Positions 20,544-21,683 of a stretch of 21,683 nt of DNA are shown in pieces. The notes beneath the pieces were generated by a model. The model was not told the origin of the DNA and ran no database searches. It saw nothing but the letters and a program-made list of their open reading frames with translations. Position 1 is the first letter of the stretch. Each line of letters starts with the position of its first letter. Position numbers and translations under genes: made by a program. The DNA comes from Candidatus Iainarchaeum sp. (lineage in GTDB: Archaea > Iainarchaeota > Iainarchaeia > Iainarchaeales > JAFCFF01), in assembly GCA_017608775.1 (NCBI GenBank), contig JAFCFF010000004.1, positions 1 to 21,683 of the forward strand, written 5' to 3'.

Positions 20544-20792
20544 TTATTTAAACTTTTCGAGATAGTTCTGAAGGTTTTCATAGCTTATAGCAAGTCTTAG
20601 AAAATCGTTTAGGGCTGCCTTTAGGTGGGACTTTGTGTCTGCCTCTAACCTTGCCTTTACCCAGCTGTCTTGTAGCTTTATTTCTCTTTTTCTCTTAAAT
20701 GGTTCCTTTATCTTTAAAGACTTTAAAAAGAACTCTGGGCTTTTTAGTTTTATCAAAACCTCCAGGGAAAACTCGTTCTTGTTTTTTTTCAT
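20544..20792 (-). CDS. pcc1: KEOPS complex subunit Pcc1
   Basis: Pcc1 is the small dimerising subunit of KEOPS, which makes the t6A37 modification of ANN-decoding tRNAs together with Kae1, Bud32 and Cgi121 (none of them in this window). At 82 residues it is normal for the family. The fold is beta-alpha-beta-beta-alpha; 'VKARLEADTKSHLKAALNDF' followed by 'LRLAIS' is the diagnostic stretch (Ala-Asp-T/S...L+AA+N..LR). It starts 8 bp after the Brix gene stop, with AGGTGG as SD across that stop. Its place between Brix and prefoldin beta is the conserved archaeal order, which strengthens the call despite its small size. Confidence 0.85.
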   Translation of the reverse strand: MKKNKNEFSLEVLIKLKSPEFFLKSLKIKEPFKRKREIKLQDSWVKARLEADTKSHLKAALNDFLRLAISYENLQNYLEKFK

Positions 20793-20800
20793 CCAACCAC

Positions 20801-21289
20801 CTATAAAACCTCAAAACAAGGACCTATCTCAATTTCAACATCGTTGAGAGCCAGGAAGAAGGAATACTTTTTTCCTGAGATGTTTTTTAAAATAAAATCT
20901 GCGTCTCTCTCTGTCTTTAGAAAATGGAAGAATTTTGGGGTTTTGTTTTTTCTGAAAAAAATATCTCTTGACTTTTTTTTTATTAACCTTGGGTTTTTTA
21001 CAATGTCTTTTCTTGGTATGAATGTTTTTAACCTAAGTGTTTTTGTATCCTTAAAGCCAAGGGGCGTCGGCTTAAGAAGTCTAACAGCATATGTTTGTTT
21101 CTTTCCCGGCTTTGTTTTTTCCTTTTCAAAAACTAAGAGATGTGTGTTTCTATAAAGCGATTCCTCAAGAAATGATGAGAGTTGTTTTCTTGCCCTTGGC
21201 CTATAAACCGAGAAAGGCAAGGAGTTTGCCAGGTCCCTTGCAAACTGTCTTATCTCTTTCGTTGATTTTTTTGATGTTGTTATAATCAT
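20801..21289 (-). CDS. Brix-domain rRNA-processing protein (Imp4-like)
   Basis: Brix-domain proteins (Imp4, Rpf1, Ssf1 and Brx1 in eukaryotes) help ribosome assembly; archaea have a single short version of the domain. This 162-residue protein begins 'MIITTSKKSTKEIRQFARDL', a hallmark start of the archaeal Brix protein ('TSRKPS...R.FAKDLA'). It continues with 'FSVYRPRARKQLSSFLEES', 'THLLVFEKEKTKPGK', and the second half-repeat up to 'VEIEIGPCFEVL', whose 'GP' near the end is typical. It is very basic, as expected for an RNA-binding assembly factor. It lies 34 bp after rpoP and 8 bp before pcc1 in the same transcript. Confidence 0.87.
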   Translation of the reverse strand: MIITTSKKSTKEIRQFARDLANSLPFSVYRPRARKQLSSFLEESLYRNTHLLVFEKEKTKPGKKQTYAVRLLKPTPLGFKDTKTLRLKTFIPRKDIVKNPRLIKKKSRDIFFRKNKTPKFFHFLKTERDADFILKNISGKKYSFFLALNDVEIEIGPCFEVL

Positions 21290-21323
21290 ATGGAAAAAAT
21301 AAACAAAGTAGAAAAAAACCTAA

Positions 21324-21455
21324 CTACTCTGCTTTTATTGTCTTTGTGACTGGCGCTCTTACCTTGACAAGGATTCTTCCGGCGCAGTGTTTACATCTAA
21401 CAAAATACAGGTCTAGTTTTTCAGTTATTTTTTTACATCTTATACATCTATACAT
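21324..21455 (-). CDS. rpoP: DNA-directed RNA polymerase subunit P (Rpb12-like)
   Basis: Subunit P is the zinc-binding small subunit of archaeal RNA polymerase (homologue of Rpb12), joining the Rpo3/Rpo10/Rpo11 assembly platform. The reading frame of 43 residues starts 'MYRCIRCKK' and contains CxxC twice ('CIRC' and 'CKHC') followed by 'GRILVKVRAPVTK' and the end 'IKAE', all as in the family. The preferred start is ATG 21455, 7 nt after the SD-like GAGG, which lies in the last codons of the upstream gene. An ATG at 21461 (MN-MYRC) overlaps the upstream stop as ATGA and is possible. The position directly after the presumed eL43 gene is the usual archaeal order. Confidence 0.92.
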   Translation of the reverse strand: MYRCIRCKKITEKLDLYFVRCKHCAGRILVKVRAPVTKTIKAE

Positions 21456-21457
21456 AT

Positions 21458-21683
21458 TCATCCCTCTTTCTTTGTCTTTGGTGTTATTGTTTTCTTTCCT
21501 ATTTGGGATTTTGGCTCTTTGTTTTCCTTTTCTTTTTTCTCCTCTTGTTTTTTGATATCTTCAAGGTTTAACTCCTCCACCTCGGCTGTTATCTTTTCCT
21601 CAAGCTCTTCCAAAAGCTCTGGTTTTATCCCTTTCTGTGAGATAACAGATTTCATCAGCTTTCCTGTTGCTGTCTCGGTAATA
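21458..21683 (-). CDS. Probable ribosomal protein eL43 (L37Ae), C-terminal part with charged tail
   Basis: The frame ends at TGA 21458 and stays open through the window edge, so the gene's 5' part is missing. The first visible residues 'ITETATGKLMKSVI' resemble the end of archaeal eL43 ('YTPETxAGKAVMxAI'), and eL43 is the usual gene before rpoP. The zinc-ribbon that would prove it lies outside the window. After this point about 55 residues follow that are rich in Glu and Lys ('LEELEEKITAEVEELNLEDI', then Lys/Glu/Thr/Pro), an unusual C-terminal extension. Internal ATG 21655 is probably not the true start. The alternative is an unrelated Lys/Glu-rich protein. Confidence 0.5.
   Translation of the reverse strand, partial: ITETATGKLMKSVISQKGIKPELLEELEEKITAEVEELNLEDIKKQEEKKEKENKEPKSQIGKKTITPKTKKEG

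Noticed and set aside
1..21683. CRISPR array, rRNA, insertion sequence or prophage
   Set aside because: No regularly spaced repeats, transposase motifs, rRNA-like blocks or phage structural genes were seen on either strand.

Overview
The window is a compact, AT-rich stretch of an archaeal chromosome. Archaeal identity rests on archaeal-type information genes: Nop5 with fibrillarin, NMD3, aCPSF2-type beta-CASP RNase, RNA polymerase subunit P, prefoldin beta, KEOPS Pcc1, an Imp4-like Brix protein, and tRNAs without encoded CCA. Most promoters are leaderless, with a TATA box about 25 bp from the start codon. Small proteins, tiny gaps and several shortened genes suggest a reduced-genome (DPANN-like) lineage, but I cannot place it more precisely. 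I see no CRISPR array, insertion sequence, rRNA or phage.

Layout. 1-2105 (minus): asnS, a helical-repeat protein and the start of an unknown gene form a tight operon. 2174-3091 (plus): a second protein with a similar helical repeat, divergent from asnS. 3113-6863 (minus): a PMR1/SERCA-like P-type ATPase and a short beta-CASP nuclease-like protein. 6912-8495 (plus): a PflX-type radical SAM protein and a HAD-IB phosphatase. 8513-9481 (minus): a secreted, sequon-rich surface protein. 9531-9989 (plus): a COG2426 small membrane protein. 10084-10804: a PIN-domain gene and a ribbon-helix-helix gene facing each other tail to tail. 10900-12875 (minus): nop5, fibrillarin and a Sec59-like membrane kinase, coupled by overlaps. 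12927-13490: an unknown helical protein. 13539-13695: tRNA-Thr(CGU) and tRNA-Ser(CGA), directly abutting. 13735-14445: a COG1709 regulator. 14447-16502 (minus): aCPSF2 and NMD3. 16622-17323: an FNR-type oxidoreductase. 17475-18662: a two-HTH regulator. 18643-19737 (minus): a DHH phosphoesterase. 19786-20169: a resolvase-like HTH protein. 20182-21683 (minus): pfdB, pcc1, a Brix gene, rpoP and the 3' end of a probable eL43 gene, which is the downstream part of the archaeal exosome superoperon.

Functionally the window is dominated by RNA maturation and translation: AsnRS, C/D-RNP core proteins, two beta-CASP proteins, NMD3, Brix, KEOPS, ribosomal protein, RNAP subunit and tRNAs. The accessory part is the PIN/RHH pair, the surface protein and several unrecognised helical proteins.

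The most notable observations are: a Nop5 without the N-terminal fibrillarin-binding domain; divergent gene pairs spaced 48-51 bp apart that appear to share one central TATA element; two related-looking helical-repeat proteins flanking asnS; the PIN/RHH pair whose stop codons overlap in a palindrome, with a two-site putative operator; and two tRNAs with zero spacer. All family assignments come from reading motifs by eye; no database search was run.
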